From: Alphaproteobacteria bacterium
GTDB lineage: Bacteria > Pseudomonadota > Alphaproteobacteria > SP197
Direction of reading: 5' to 3'
NCBI GenBank assembly: GCA_022822575.1
Contig: JAJEBJ010000080.1
Location: 1-19,811, forward strand
DNA: 19,811 bases
Position numbers and translations under genes: made by a program. Under the pieces are notes generated by a model, which searched no databases, was not told the origin of the DNA, and saw nothing but the letters and a program-made list of their open reading frames with translations. Positions 1 through 8,852 of the stretch are shown one piece after another; positions within the stretch are counted from its first letter, which is position 1; every line of letters begins with the position of its first letter.

Positions 1-97
1 TGTCGGGCAACCACGTTTCCAGCACCATTACCGCGGCGGGATTGCCCTTGAACGCCGTCCCGGTAAAGGCGTCGACCTGATAGAAGGGACAGCGCAC
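1..97 (-). CDS. PhzF-family isomerase/epimerase, N-terminal fragment (cut by window edge)
   Basis: The visible 32 codons read from a GTG at 97: residues CPFYQVDAFTGTAFKGNPAA, then VMVLETWLPD. A YQVDAFT-x-x-x-FKGNPAAV start followed by WLPD is the typical amino end of the PhzF/YddE fold (phenazine biosynthesis-like, DAP-epimerase-like two-domain proteins). Family members are isomerases or epimerases of varied, often unknown, substrate. The frame begins 8 bp after the glmM stop on the same strand, so it is probably the last visible gene of that operon. The GTG has only a short AAGG just upstream (2-nt spacing). Other starts would have to lie inside glmM. The rest of the protein, including any catalytic residues of the second half, is outside the window, so the exact function is not given. 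Confidence 0.72.
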   Translation of the reverse strand, partial: MRCPFYQVDAFTGTAFKGNPAAVMVLETWLPD

Positions 98-105
98 GGC
101 CTTGT

Positions 106-1455
106 TCAGGCGTCGCCGGCCGCGAGACGAAAGGCACTTTCGAGTTCGCTCACGAGACGTTGGGCGAGACCGCCGTCGGGATGCTCCACCATGATCCGTA
201 TCAGCGGTTCGGTTCCCGATTCGCGCACCACGAGACGCCCGTCAGCGGCGAGACGGGCTCGCGACGAGGCCAGGATCGCCTGAACCGAGTCGCTTGTCAG
301 CGACGCTCTGCCATTGAGGCGGACGTTGCTTGCCACCTGCGGAACCGCTTCGAACTGGCTTGCGATTTCACTCATCGGCCGCCCACCCCCGACAAGGACG
401 GCAAGGACCTGCAGGGCGGCAATGAGACCGTCCCCGGTTGTCGCGTGATCGGCGAAGACCATGTGACCGGAAGGCTCGCCACCAAAGTTGCAGCCCCTGT
501 CGCGCATGCGTTCCACGATGTAACGGTCTCCCACGGGTGTGCGTTCGAACCGGAGACCACGCTGCTGAAAGAAGCGTTCAAGGCCAAGATTCGACATCAC
601 GGTGCCGACGACAGCGTTGCCCGAAAGTTTGCCGTTCCGGTTCAGCCAGTCGCCGAGCAGTGCCACGATCTGATCACCGTTGACGAGCGTTCCGTTTTCA
701 TCGGCGAAAACGGCTCGATCCGCATCCCCGTCAATGGCGATACCGATGTCGGCGCCACTTGCCGTCACTGCCCTCTGCATCGCCCCTGGCGCAGTCGAAC
801 CGCAGTTCCGGTTGATGTTCGTGCCGTCCGGTTCGACACCCAGCGGAATGACATCGGCACCGAGTTCCCACAGTGCCTCGGGCACCACCCGGTAGCCCGC
901 ACCGTTGGCCGCATCGATGACGATCTTCAGACCATCGAGACGCAGATTTCTCGGAAAGATGTTCTTGCAGAACTCGGAATAGCGACCAAGCGCGCCCTGG
1001 AGACGCCTCACACGTCCCAGCTGCCCGGCATCCACCCTGGCTGCCGACAGGTCTCCCGCCATTCCCGTCTCAATGGCCGCTTCCACGGTGTCGGAGAGCT
1101 TGTAGCCGTCGGGCCCAAAGAGTTTGATCCCGTTGTCCTCGAAGGAATTGTGGGATGCCGAGATCATCACCCCGAGATCAGCACGCATCGAACGTGTCAG
1201 AGTGGCCACACCCGGCGTCGGCACCGGGCCGATGAGCAGGACATCCACGCCGACGCTCACGAATCCCGAGGCCATGGCGTACTCGATCATGTAGCAGGAA
1301 AGCCGGGTGTCCTTTCCAATGACGACACGGTGCGTGTGATCGCCCCTGCGGAAGTGAATTCCGGCCGCCATGCCTGCCCGCGACGCCGTCTCGACGGTCA
1401 TGGGTTCACGATTGGCCCGGCCACGTATGCCGTCGGTTCCGAACAACTGCCTCAT
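106..1455 (-). CDS. glmM: Phosphoglucosamine mutase GlmM
   Basis: This 449-residue protein is the usual GlmM length. GlmM converts glucosamine-6-phosphate to glucosamine-1-phosphate in the cytoplasm, on the way to UDP-GlcNAc for peptidoglycan and lipopolysaccharide. The sequence shows the GlmM start RQLFGTDGIRG, the active-site loop ISASHN at about 98-103 with the phosphorylated serine expected at Ser101, the metal-binding DGDADR at 242-247, the sugar-binding GEPSGH at 326-331 and the phosphate-binding RESGTEPLIR at 411-420. An upstream in-frame extension to 1659 is open but lies inside folP. The ATG at 1455 matches the family amino end and forms an ATGA overlap with the folP stop, which supports translational coupling. 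A phzF-family frame follows 8 bp downstream. Confidence 0.97.
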   Translation of the reverse strand: MRQLFGTDGIRGRANREPMTVETASRAGMAAGIHFRRGDHTHRVVIGKDTRLSCYMIEYAMASGFVSVGVDVLLIGPVPTPGVATLTRSMRADLGVMISASHNSFEDNGIKLFGPDGYKLSDTVEAAIETGMAGDLSAARVDAGQLGRVRRLQGALGRYSEFCKNIFPRNLRLDGLKIVIDAANGAGYRVVPEALWELGADVIPLGVEPDGTNINRNCGSTAPGAMQRAVTASGADIGIAIDGDADRAVFADENGTLVNGDQIVALLGDWLNRNGKLSGNAVVGTVMSNLGLERFFQQRGLRFERTPVGDRYIVERMRDRGCNFGGEPSGHMVFADHATTGDGLIAALQVLAVLVGGGRPMSEIASQFEAVPQVASNVRLNGRASLTSDSVQAILASSRARLAADGRLVVRESGTEPLIRIMVEHPDGGLAQRLVSELESAFRLAAGDA

Positions 1456-2515
1456 GTCGATACCGGCTCCGCAATGCCTGACCAGATCTTTATCGCCTGC
1501 ACCGTATCGGCCACATCGTGGACCCGGAGAAGCTGTACGCCGGCTGCCACCCCGGCCAGTGCCGCCGCGATGCTCCCCCCAAGACGCCGCGCCGGCCTTT
1601 CCTCGCCCGTGATCCGGCCGATGAACCTCTTGCGTGACGCACCCAGAAGAATGGGACAACCGAGAGCGTGAAACAATGCCAGGTGGCCGAGAAGGGTCAT
1701 GTTGTGGGCGAGTGTCTTGCCGAATCCTATCCCTGGATCAATGGCGATGTTGCGGCGGGCGATGCCCGCCTGGAGGCAAGCGTCGATTCTCCCTTCAAGG
1801 TAGTCGTGGATATCGAGGCTGACGTGATCATAGGTGGGCGCATCCTGCATCGTGCGCGGATCGCCAAGCGTGTGCATGAGAATGACCGGCACATCTGCTC
1901 CGGCCACAATATCCATGGAGCGGGGATCATGGGTGAGCGCACTGACATCGTTGACAATCGCAGCCCCGGCGGCAATGGCCTCTCGCATGACATCCGCCTT
2001 GCGGCTGTCAACGGAGACCAGGGCTCCGATTCCTGCAAGGTGGGTGATGACCGGCAGGACTCTCTCCGATTCCACGCGGCAGTCCACCGGTTCGGCTCCG
2101 GGGCGGGTCGATTCCCCGCCGACGTCGAGAATGGCCGCACCCGCCTCGCGCATGGCCTCGCCCTGTGCCATGGCATCGTGCGGGTCGAGCGCCTTGCCGG
2201 CATCGGAGAAACTGTCGGGAGTCGTGTTGATGATGCCCATGACCCGGGGCTCCGCCAGATCGAGCCCGGCGAAGAATGGTGGAGGCGAACGAAGGCGGCC
2301 GACGAACGTGGCAAGACGCCGGGCCGCGGGTTCCGGGATGCGTTTGGCCCACGCCTCGACGTCGGCGGCATCGATCCTCGCAGCGAACAATCCATCAGGC
2401 CTGCGCACGATGATCTCCATCGACCCTGTTCCCTGCACCGGCCTGACGTAAGGCTTGCAGTCAGGGGTGAACGCGTCGGCAAGGCCGTCGGGGTCAGTGT
2501 TGACGATCGGTGAGG

Positions 2516-2519
<4 letters not shown>
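1452..2519 (-). CDS. folP: Dihydropteroate synthase FolP
   Basis: FolP condenses p-aminobenzoate with 6-hydroxymethyl-dihydropterin pyrophosphate to dihydropteroate in folate synthesis and is the sulfonamide target. The TIM-barrel core starts near residue 92 with MGIINTTPDSFSD, followed by DVGGESTRPGA at 132-142, VSVDSRK at 169-174, NDVSA at 190-194, ILMH at 213-216, IDPGIGFGKT at 260-269, GASRKRFIG at 293-301 and a late RVHDV near 332-336. At 355 residues it is longer than the E. coli enzyme because of about 90 extra residues before the core. The only start that spans this extension without losing it is a TTG at 2519, which overlaps the ftsH stop as TTGA; an ATG at residue 34 is the alternative. 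It ends in an ATGA overlap with glmM. Confidence 0.95.
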
Positions 2520-4441
<1,922 letters not shown>

Positions 4442-4471
4442 GAACGTCTCGATGCCCTGATCTGACTGATA

Positions 4472-5743
4472 TTATGGTGACTGAATGAGCGAATTTCCAG
4501 TGCCCAAGCCACCTCGCCGATCGCCTGATCTGCCATTCCGGAAGAGCGGACCGGTGAGAGGCTGGCGGGGTGCGAATCGAATGGAGGGGGCGCCAGGGGG
4601 CCAGGGCCTGTCCGACAACCGCTCGACCACCGGGAAGGAACCGCCAGCAGGGTGGATGCGCCAGGGGCCGTCCGGCACCGACACGCGGAACCGTCCGTCC
4701 CAGAGAACATCTCCCTCCCCGCCATGCCCCTCGACGACGGGCAGATTGCGAATCTCGCGCCTGATCGTCACTTCCCTGCCACCCTGCCATCGGCAACGGC
4801 CAAGTGTGGCTGCCACCGTCGCCTCCGAGTGAAGCAGACGAGCCAGTCGGTCAGTCTTGCGGGTGGCCGGAGGATAGGCGCGTCCGCCCACGGTCATTGC
4901 AAGACGCACCAGAACCAGGAGGCGCACATCTTCCGGCAGGCATTGCCAACCGGGGCGATCGAGTGTCGCCACACCCCGGCCATCGACATGAGCCATGCGG
5001 GGCAGAACACGGGCGAGTTCGCGTTCCAGCTCCGTTCGCCTTTCGGAGTTGCCGGAACCACACTCCGGAACACCCTGCCGGCGCAGTCGGACGCGGGCGA
5101 ACCTGGGGTTTCTGTTCATGGGATCGTCGAGCCAGTGTTCGCCCCTCTCCCGAAGCGTCGCTTTCAGACGTGCGGGATGGACTCCGAGAAGAGGTCTGAG
5201 GATCCTCAGCGCCGGTCGTTCGACACAGCGAGACATGCCGGCCAGACCCATCGCTCCGCTGCCGGCTTCAAGGCGCAGGGCAACCGTCTCCTGGTGGTCC
5301 TGGCGATGGTGTGCGGTGAGAAGGTGCAGAACGCCGTAGTGGCGACAGGCAGTCTCGAGAAGATGATAGCGTGTCTGACGGGCCTTCTCCTCGATGGCGC
5401 TTGCCGGTTTCGGCCCGCTCCAGGTGAGCACCCTCGACGCGATGCCTCGTGTCGAGCAGTGCCGTGCCACCGTCCGCGCCTCCTCATCAGACCCGTCTCT
5501 CAGCCCATGATCGACAATGAAGGCCACCAGCGTACCGTCACGGATCCGCACCCATTCATCGGCCAGAAGGAGAAGCGCCGTACTGTCGGGGCCGCCGGAA
5601 AGGGCCACAGCCAGTCGGGGGCAGGACTCGAAGGGAGCCAGCGCCGCCATCGCTTCGGCAAACTCCGCCCGTCCCAATGGCTCGTGAGCGGCCTCAGGCG
5701 CCATCTTGGCCGATGATGGCGAGGAGAAGGGAATCAGCTGCAC
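4472..5743 (-). CDS. tilS: tRNA(Ile)-lysidine synthase TilS
   Basis: TilS adds lysine to C34 of the CAU anticodon of tRNA-Ile, changing its charging from Met to Ile and its codon from AUG to AUA. The 423-residue protein shows the N-type ATP pyrophosphatase loop SGGPDS at 49-54, the IVDHGLR segment at 76-82, the TilS signature HHxxDxxET at 145-153 (HHRQDHQET) and the DDPMNRNPRFARVRLRR stretch at 206-222. The carboxy end is diverged. The start is a GTG at 5743 that overlaps the end of cpoB by 10 bp, with a GAGGAGG about 13 nt upstream. An ATG at residue 14 (5704) is an alternative, and the family does not need the first 13 residues. In many bacteria tilS lies directly before ftsH, as here. Confidence 0.95.
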   Translation of the reverse strand: MQLIPFSSPSSAKMAPEAAHEPLGRAEFAEAMAALAPFESCPRLAVALSGGPDSTALLLLADEWVRIRDGTLVAFIVDHGLRDGSDEEARTVARHCSTRGIASRVLTWSGPKPASAIEEKARQTRYHLLETACRHYGVLHLLTAHHRQDHQETVALRLEAGSGAMGLAGMSRCVERPALRILRPLLGVHPARLKATLRERGEHWLDDPMNRNPRFARVRLRRQGVPECGSGNSERRTELERELARVLPRMAHVDGRGVATLDRPGWQCLPEDVRLLVLVRLAMTVGGRAYPPATRKTDRLARLLHSEATVAATLGRCRWQGGREVTIRREIRNLPVVEGHGGEGDVLWDGRFRVSVPDGPWRIHPAGGSFPVVERLSDRPWPPGAPSIRFAPRQPLTGPLFRNGRSGDRRGGLGTGNSLIQSP

Positions 5744-6537
5744 CCGGCAGCGGCGGCCTCCTCGCGCGCCTGGCCGAGCAGCGCCTCACCCGCATCGGGA
5801 AACCGCTCCATAAACTCGCGGAAAGTGGCACAGGCTTCCCCGCTCTTTCCCAGATGTGACAGGGACGTACCGAGTTTCAGCAGACTGCCGGCAGCCTTCG
5901 GGCCTTCAGGAGCGTGCTGATAGCCCTTGAGAAATGCGACGGCCGCCTCGTGAAACCGGTCGCGCACGAAATGCATGGATCCGATCCAGTGCCACGCGTT
6001 GCCGACCAGTTCACTTTCCGGGTGCTCGGCAATGAAGGCCGAGAAGGCTTGTTCGGCCGCCTCGTAGTCAGCCTTGCGGAGAAGCGAGAAGGCGTGATCG
6101 TACTTCTCCATTTCAGTTCCCGGCGGCAGGACGCCCTCTTCGGCAACCTCCCCGTTCTGCGGAAGCGTCGACTGCTCGCCCCCTTCCACCTCCGAAGTCA
6201 AGGAGCCGGTGGCGGTCCGGGCCGCAACATCGGCCTCAAGTGCAGCAAGCTGTTCGCGGATCTGGCGCTGGGCAAACTCCAGACCGTCGATGCGTCCCGC
6301 AAGCTGTCGCAGCGATTCCTGAATCTGCTGCATGTCGGCATGCAGCTTGCTGCCATCGAAGGGGGCGCCGGCAATGCTACCGTCCTCGAGCGAGCCTGCG
6401 TTGTAGATGAACGCCTGGAGGTCGGTCACATCCCGGCGCAGTCTCTCCAGGGCCTGCGCCAGTTCGGCGGACCCGTCCTGAGCACCGGCCTGACCAGCCC
6501 ATGCAATGACAAGAATTGCCAGAAGGAGTTTTTTCAT
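5734..6537 (-). CDS. cpoB: Tol-Pal system protein CpoB (YbgF)
   Basis: CpoB is a periplasmic TolA partner that links Tol-Pal constriction to peptidoglycan synthesis by PBP1B in E. coli. The 267-residue protein has a Sec signal peptide (MKKLLLAILVIAWAGQAGA, predicted cut before Gln20), a heptad-rich coiled-coil region at roughly 20-115 typical of the trimerising amino domain, a low-complexity linker, and tetratricopeptide repeats from about 137 to 262 (AFSLLRKADYEAAEQAFSAF; AGSLLKLGTSLSHLG). The ATG at 6537 was chosen over one at 6546: a GAGGG sits 9 nt before 6537 but directly abuts 6546, leaving no spacing. It follows pal by 127 bp containing a strong hairpin and overlaps tilS by 10 bp. Confidence 0.93.
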   Translation of the reverse strand: MKKLLLAILVIAWAGQAGAQDGSAELAQALERLRRDVTDLQAFIYNAGSLEDGSIAGAPFDGSKLHADMQQIQESLRQLAGRIDGLEFAQRQIREQLAALEADVAARTATGSLTSEVEGGEQSTLPQNGEVAEEGVLPPGTEMEKYDHAFSLLRKADYEAAEQAFSAFIAEHPESELVGNAWHWIGSMHFVRDRFHEAAVAFLKGYQHAPEGPKAAGSLLKLGTSLSHLGKSGEACATFREFMERFPDAGEALLGQAREEAAAAGCS

Positions 6538-6624
6538 GGCCACCATCCCTCTTCAGGAACGCCGGCGAATATGACGCCCGACAAGCACGTTCTGGTGCCT
6601 GCAACACCCGTCCGTATTCAAGAG

Positions 6625-6650
6625 GCCGGACGCTAGAGTCTGCGTCCGGC
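6625..6650 (-). terminator. Perfect 9-bp stem-loop between pal and cpoB (terminator or processing hairpin)
   Basis: GCCGGACGC at 6625-6633 and GCGTCCGGC at 6642-6650 are perfect inverted repeats around an 8-nt loop. The stem begins 15 bp after the pal stop. It is not followed by a clean T-run in either direction (minus strand continues CTCTTGAATA), so it is more likely an attenuator, a 3' end stabiliser for pal mRNA, or a weak terminator than a classic intrinsic terminator. Confidence 0.5.
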
Positions 6651-6664
6651 TCTCCTGAGCGGGA

Positions 6665-7165
6665 TCAACTGAGGGTCAGATCACCCCGGCGATTCTGTCC
6701 CCAAGCGGCTTCGGTGTGACCGAGCACGAGGGGGCGTTCCTTGCCGTAGCTGATGGTCGTGACGCGATTGGGATCGATGCCCAGGACAACGAGATGGTCC
6801 TTGACGGCATTGGCACGCCTGTCGCCAAGTGCCAGGTTGTACTCGCGGGTGCCACGTTCGTCGCAATGGCCCTCGATGATCACATTGACATCGCTGAACT
6901 CATTCAGCCAGTCGGCCCAGCGGCGAATGGTCGCTTGGGAGCGCGCATTGAGCACTGAACTGTCGAGGGCAAAGAAAACACGCTTGCCGAGGACTTCCTC
7001 GATGTAGCGTTCGGATCTCGGATCAATGGGATCGACCTCGACCACCACCTCTTCGGTAACTTCGACGGCACCTGCACCGTCGTCTTCCTCTGCGACCTCC
7101 GGGGTGGACTCGCACGCGGCCACCAGAAGGCCCGTCGCCAGGACCGCAATCAGTTTGAAACGCAT
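6665..7165 (-). CDS. pal: Peptidoglycan-associated lipoprotein Pal
   Basis: Pal is an outer-membrane lipoprotein that binds peptidoglycan and TolB, anchoring the outer membrane during constriction. The 166-residue protein has a lipoprotein signal with lipobox LVAAC (lipidated Cys18), an acidic Glu/Val-rich linker at about 21-50, and an OmpA-like peptidoglycan-binding domain from about 60 to 166, with GHCDERGTREYN at 99-110 and LGDRRANAVKDHL around 113-125; Asp102 and Arg117 correspond to the usual diaminopimelate-contacting positions. The ATG at 7165 is chosen because it starts the lipoprotein signal; the open frame extends to 7234 but that part does not look like a signal sequence. A G-rich ribosome site lies just upstream inside a small hairpin. 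Confidence 0.96.
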   Translation of the reverse strand: MRFKLIAVLATGLLVAACESTPEVAEEDDGAGAVEVTEEVVVEVDPIDPRSERYIEEVLGKRVFFALDSSVLNARSQATIRRWADWLNEFSDVNVIIEGHCDERGTREYNLALGDRRANAVKDHLVVLGIDPNRVTTISYGKERPLVLGHTEAAWGQNRRGDLTLS

Positions 7166-7166
7166 G

Positions 7167-7182
7167 GGAAAGCCCCCTTTCC
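7167..7182 (-). promoter_or_regulatory. Hairpin enclosing the pal ribosome-binding site
   Basis: In the mRNA sense the sequence before the pal ATG is GGAAAG-GGGG-CTTTCC. The 6-bp arms are perfect and the loop and flanks supply the purine-rich Shine-Dalgarno (AAAGGGGG). The hairpin ends one base before the start codon, so folding would compete with initiation. Whether it folds or matters in the cell is not shown by sequence. Confidence 0.4.
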
Positions 7183-7217
7183 GGATAGATCGCCAATACA
7201 CCCCAAGAACCGCGCCA

Positions 7218-7247
7218 CTAATGACCGCAAACACCGCTGGCTGTCAA
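7218..7247 (-). promoter_or_regulatory. Candidate pal promoter
   Basis: The minus strand carries a perfect TTGACA at 7247-7242, and 18 nt further a CATTAG at 7223-7218 (3 of 6 to TATAAT). It lies in the 139-bp tolB-pal gap about 50 bp before the pal ATG. The -35 is good, the -10 poor, so the call rests mainly on position. Confidence 0.33.
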
Positions 7248-7304
7248 CCTCAACATCGGCTGTGCTGTTCACAAGTTCCATACTCTCTAATAGATGACCG
7301 GAAG

Positions 7305-8651
7305 TTACGGAATCAAGGGAGACCATGCCGGATCGCTGGCAGCGCCGCGTGTGCGGATCGTGCGCTCCACATATCCGGTGAGATCGATGCTCTTGATGAC
7401 CCTCTCGGTGCCCTCGCCGATACCATAGGTCTCGTGGGCAAACATGATGACACGTCCGTTCGGGGACCACGTCGGTCCCTCGACTAGATCACCAAACGCC
7501 AGAAGCCTTTCGCCCTCGCCCGGTTCAGGAGTCATCACGCCGATGGCCCAATCACTGTCCGGGATGTGCTTCGTGAAGGCAATGAGATCACCGCGCGGCG
7601 ACCACACAGGCGTCGAGTAGGAGGCCCGGTTGTCAAGATCGAAGCTGATGCGATGCTGATCGCTGCCGTCGGCATTCATGACGTAGATGTGAGTCCGTCC
7701 CGTAAGGTCCGACGTGAAGGCGATCCGGGATCCGTCCGGCGAGTAGGACGGTGACGTCTCGATGAAGGCCCCGTCCGTCAACTGTTCGATGGTGCGGGTT
7801 TCGAGATTCATCACGTAGATGTCCGTGTTGCCGTTGATGGCAAGCGACATGATCACACTGGTTCCGTCAGGCGAAAACCGCGGCGCAAAACTCATGCCCG
7901 GAAAGTCGCCCAGCACGTCGCGCCGCCCTGTCGTCAGATCCAGCAGATTGACGCGTGGCGTGGTCTCGTTGAAGTAGGAGAAGTAGGCGATCTTCTGGAT
8001 GGTTGGCGAAAAGCGCGGCGTCAGCACTGTTTGATCTCCCGACGTCAGGAACCTGTGGTTCTCTCCGTCGTAATCCATGATGGCAATGCGCTTGGTCAGC
8101 GCCGTCTGCGGACCTTCCTCGTGGACATAGACTATGCGCGTGTCAAAGTAGCCGCTTTCGCCGGTCAGGCGGTGGTAGACGGCATCGGAAATCTTGTGGG
8201 CGATGCGCCGCCAGATTCCTTCCCCGCCACGGAAGACAAAGCCCACCAGCCCTTCTTCGGCAAGGGTATCGAACAACCGGAAACTGACCCGGACTCGACC
8301 ATCACTCTCGGTCGACACCCAACCCGTGACGAGTGCCTGTGCCCCGCTTCTGCGCCACAGGTCGAACCTCGGCTGTGCGTCCTCTCCGAGCGAAGCGGGA
8401 TCCTGGAGAAAGGCCCCTGGCGGAATGGCCCGGAAGAGGCCGGAGAACTCGAGATCCGCCTTCACCACCGTAGCGATGTCCGCTCCCAGGTTCGCCAGAG
8501 CGCCGACCCCATTGAAGTCGGTGACAGCGATGGGAACCGGGTCTGCACGCCCTTCCGTGACGCCGACATCAAGCTGCGCCAAGGCCCTGTCCGTGAACAG
8601 ACCTGCACAGACGATCCCGACCAGAATGAACCTGGTGACATGTGCGATCAT
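7305..8651 (-). CDS. tolB: Tol-Pal system periplasmic protein TolB
   Basis: TolB is the periplasmic beta-propeller that cycles between Pal and TolA. The 448-residue protein has a Sec signal peptide ending ALA at 23-25, an amino-terminal TolB domain at about 27-165 (VPIAVTDFNG at 39-48, LEFSGLFRAI), and a six-bladed propeller over the remainder with repeating blade motifs such as FSPDGTSVIMS, YSPDGSRIAFTSD, IYVMNADGSD, WSPRGDLIAFTK and WSPNGRVIMFAHE, ending in WSPLIP. The length is near the family norm. The start is an ATG at 8651. It is separated from tolA by 201 bp, the longest gap in the minus-strand run, with a candidate promoter. Confidence 0.97.
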   Translation of the reverse strand: MIAHVTRFILVGIVCAGLFTDRALAQLDVGVTEGRADPVPIAVTDFNGVGALANLGADIATVVKADLEFSGLFRAIPPGAFLQDPASLGEDAQPRFDLWRRSGAQALVTGWVSTESDGRVRVSFRLFDTLAEEGLVGFVFRGGEGIWRRIAHKISDAVYHRLTGESGYFDTRIVYVHEEGPQTALTKRIAIMDYDGENHRFLTSGDQTVLTPRFSPTIQKIAYFSYFNETTPRVNLLDLTTGRRDVLGDFPGMSFAPRFSPDGTSVIMSLAINGNTDIYVMNLETRTIEQLTDGAFIETSPSYSPDGSRIAFTSDLTGRTHIYVMNADGSDQHRISFDLDNRASYSTPVWSPRGDLIAFTKHIPDSDWAIGVMTPEPGEGERLLAFGDLVEGPTWSPNGRVIMFAHETYGIGEGTERVIKSIDLTGYVERTIRTRGAASDPAWSPLIP

Positions 8652-8709
8652 CGATCTTGTCGTCCTGCCTCCCGAACAGACGGCCAGCGGCCCTCATGAC
8701 GCATCTTTG

Positions 8710-8739
8710 TTGATACCGGCAACCGAGAGCGCGAATCAA
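8710..8739 (-). promoter_or_regulatory. Candidate tolB promoter
   Basis: On the minus strand TTGATT at 8739-8734 and TATCAA at 8715-8710 are spaced by 18 nt; each matches four of six consensus positions. The start of transcription would fall about 50 nt before the tolB ATG. A GANTC site (8733-8737) overlaps the -35. The position in the only 200-bp gap of the tol genes supports an internal promoter for tolB-pal-cpoB, but no direct evidence is available. Confidence 0.35.
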
Positions 8740-8810
8740 GCGCCGAATGCTGCTCCCACATTACCATCCGGCGGGCTACCCCATGGTGGACGGTCCATGT
8801 GTCAAATCGG

Positions 8811-8823
8811 CGGCACGCTGCCG
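8811..8823 (-). other. Short hairpin downstream of tolA
   Basis: CGGCA-CGC-TGCCG is a perfect 5-bp stem with a 3-nt loop about 30 bp after the tolA stop. Arms of an outer ATCGGC/GCCGAT pairing overlap it. No T-run follows in the minus direction (next is CCGATTTGACA), so it is only a weak candidate for termination or mRNA end protection. Confidence 0.25.
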
Positions 8824-8852
8824 ATACGACGGGTGGCCGCAACAACTTGCTG

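Noticed and set aside
1456..1659. Upstream extension of glmM
   Set aside because: The extra 68 codons lie inside folP, lack family similarity, and the ATG at 1455 gives the standard amino end.
160..1671. Plus-strand open frame of about 500 codons opposite glmM
   Set aside because: It covers glmM and its junction with folP on the other strand; the glmM motifs are complete and the antisense product resembles nothing known.
4652..5716. Plus-strand open frame opposite tilS
   Set aside because: Antisense shadow of tilS, which carries the SGGPDS and HHxxDxxET signatures.
8800..8805. Perfect TTGACA on the minus strand just after tolA
   Set aside because: No acceptable -10 stands 16-18 nt downstream (GGGGTA and neighbours), so it was not called a promoter; the TTGATT/TATCAA pair nearer tolB is better.
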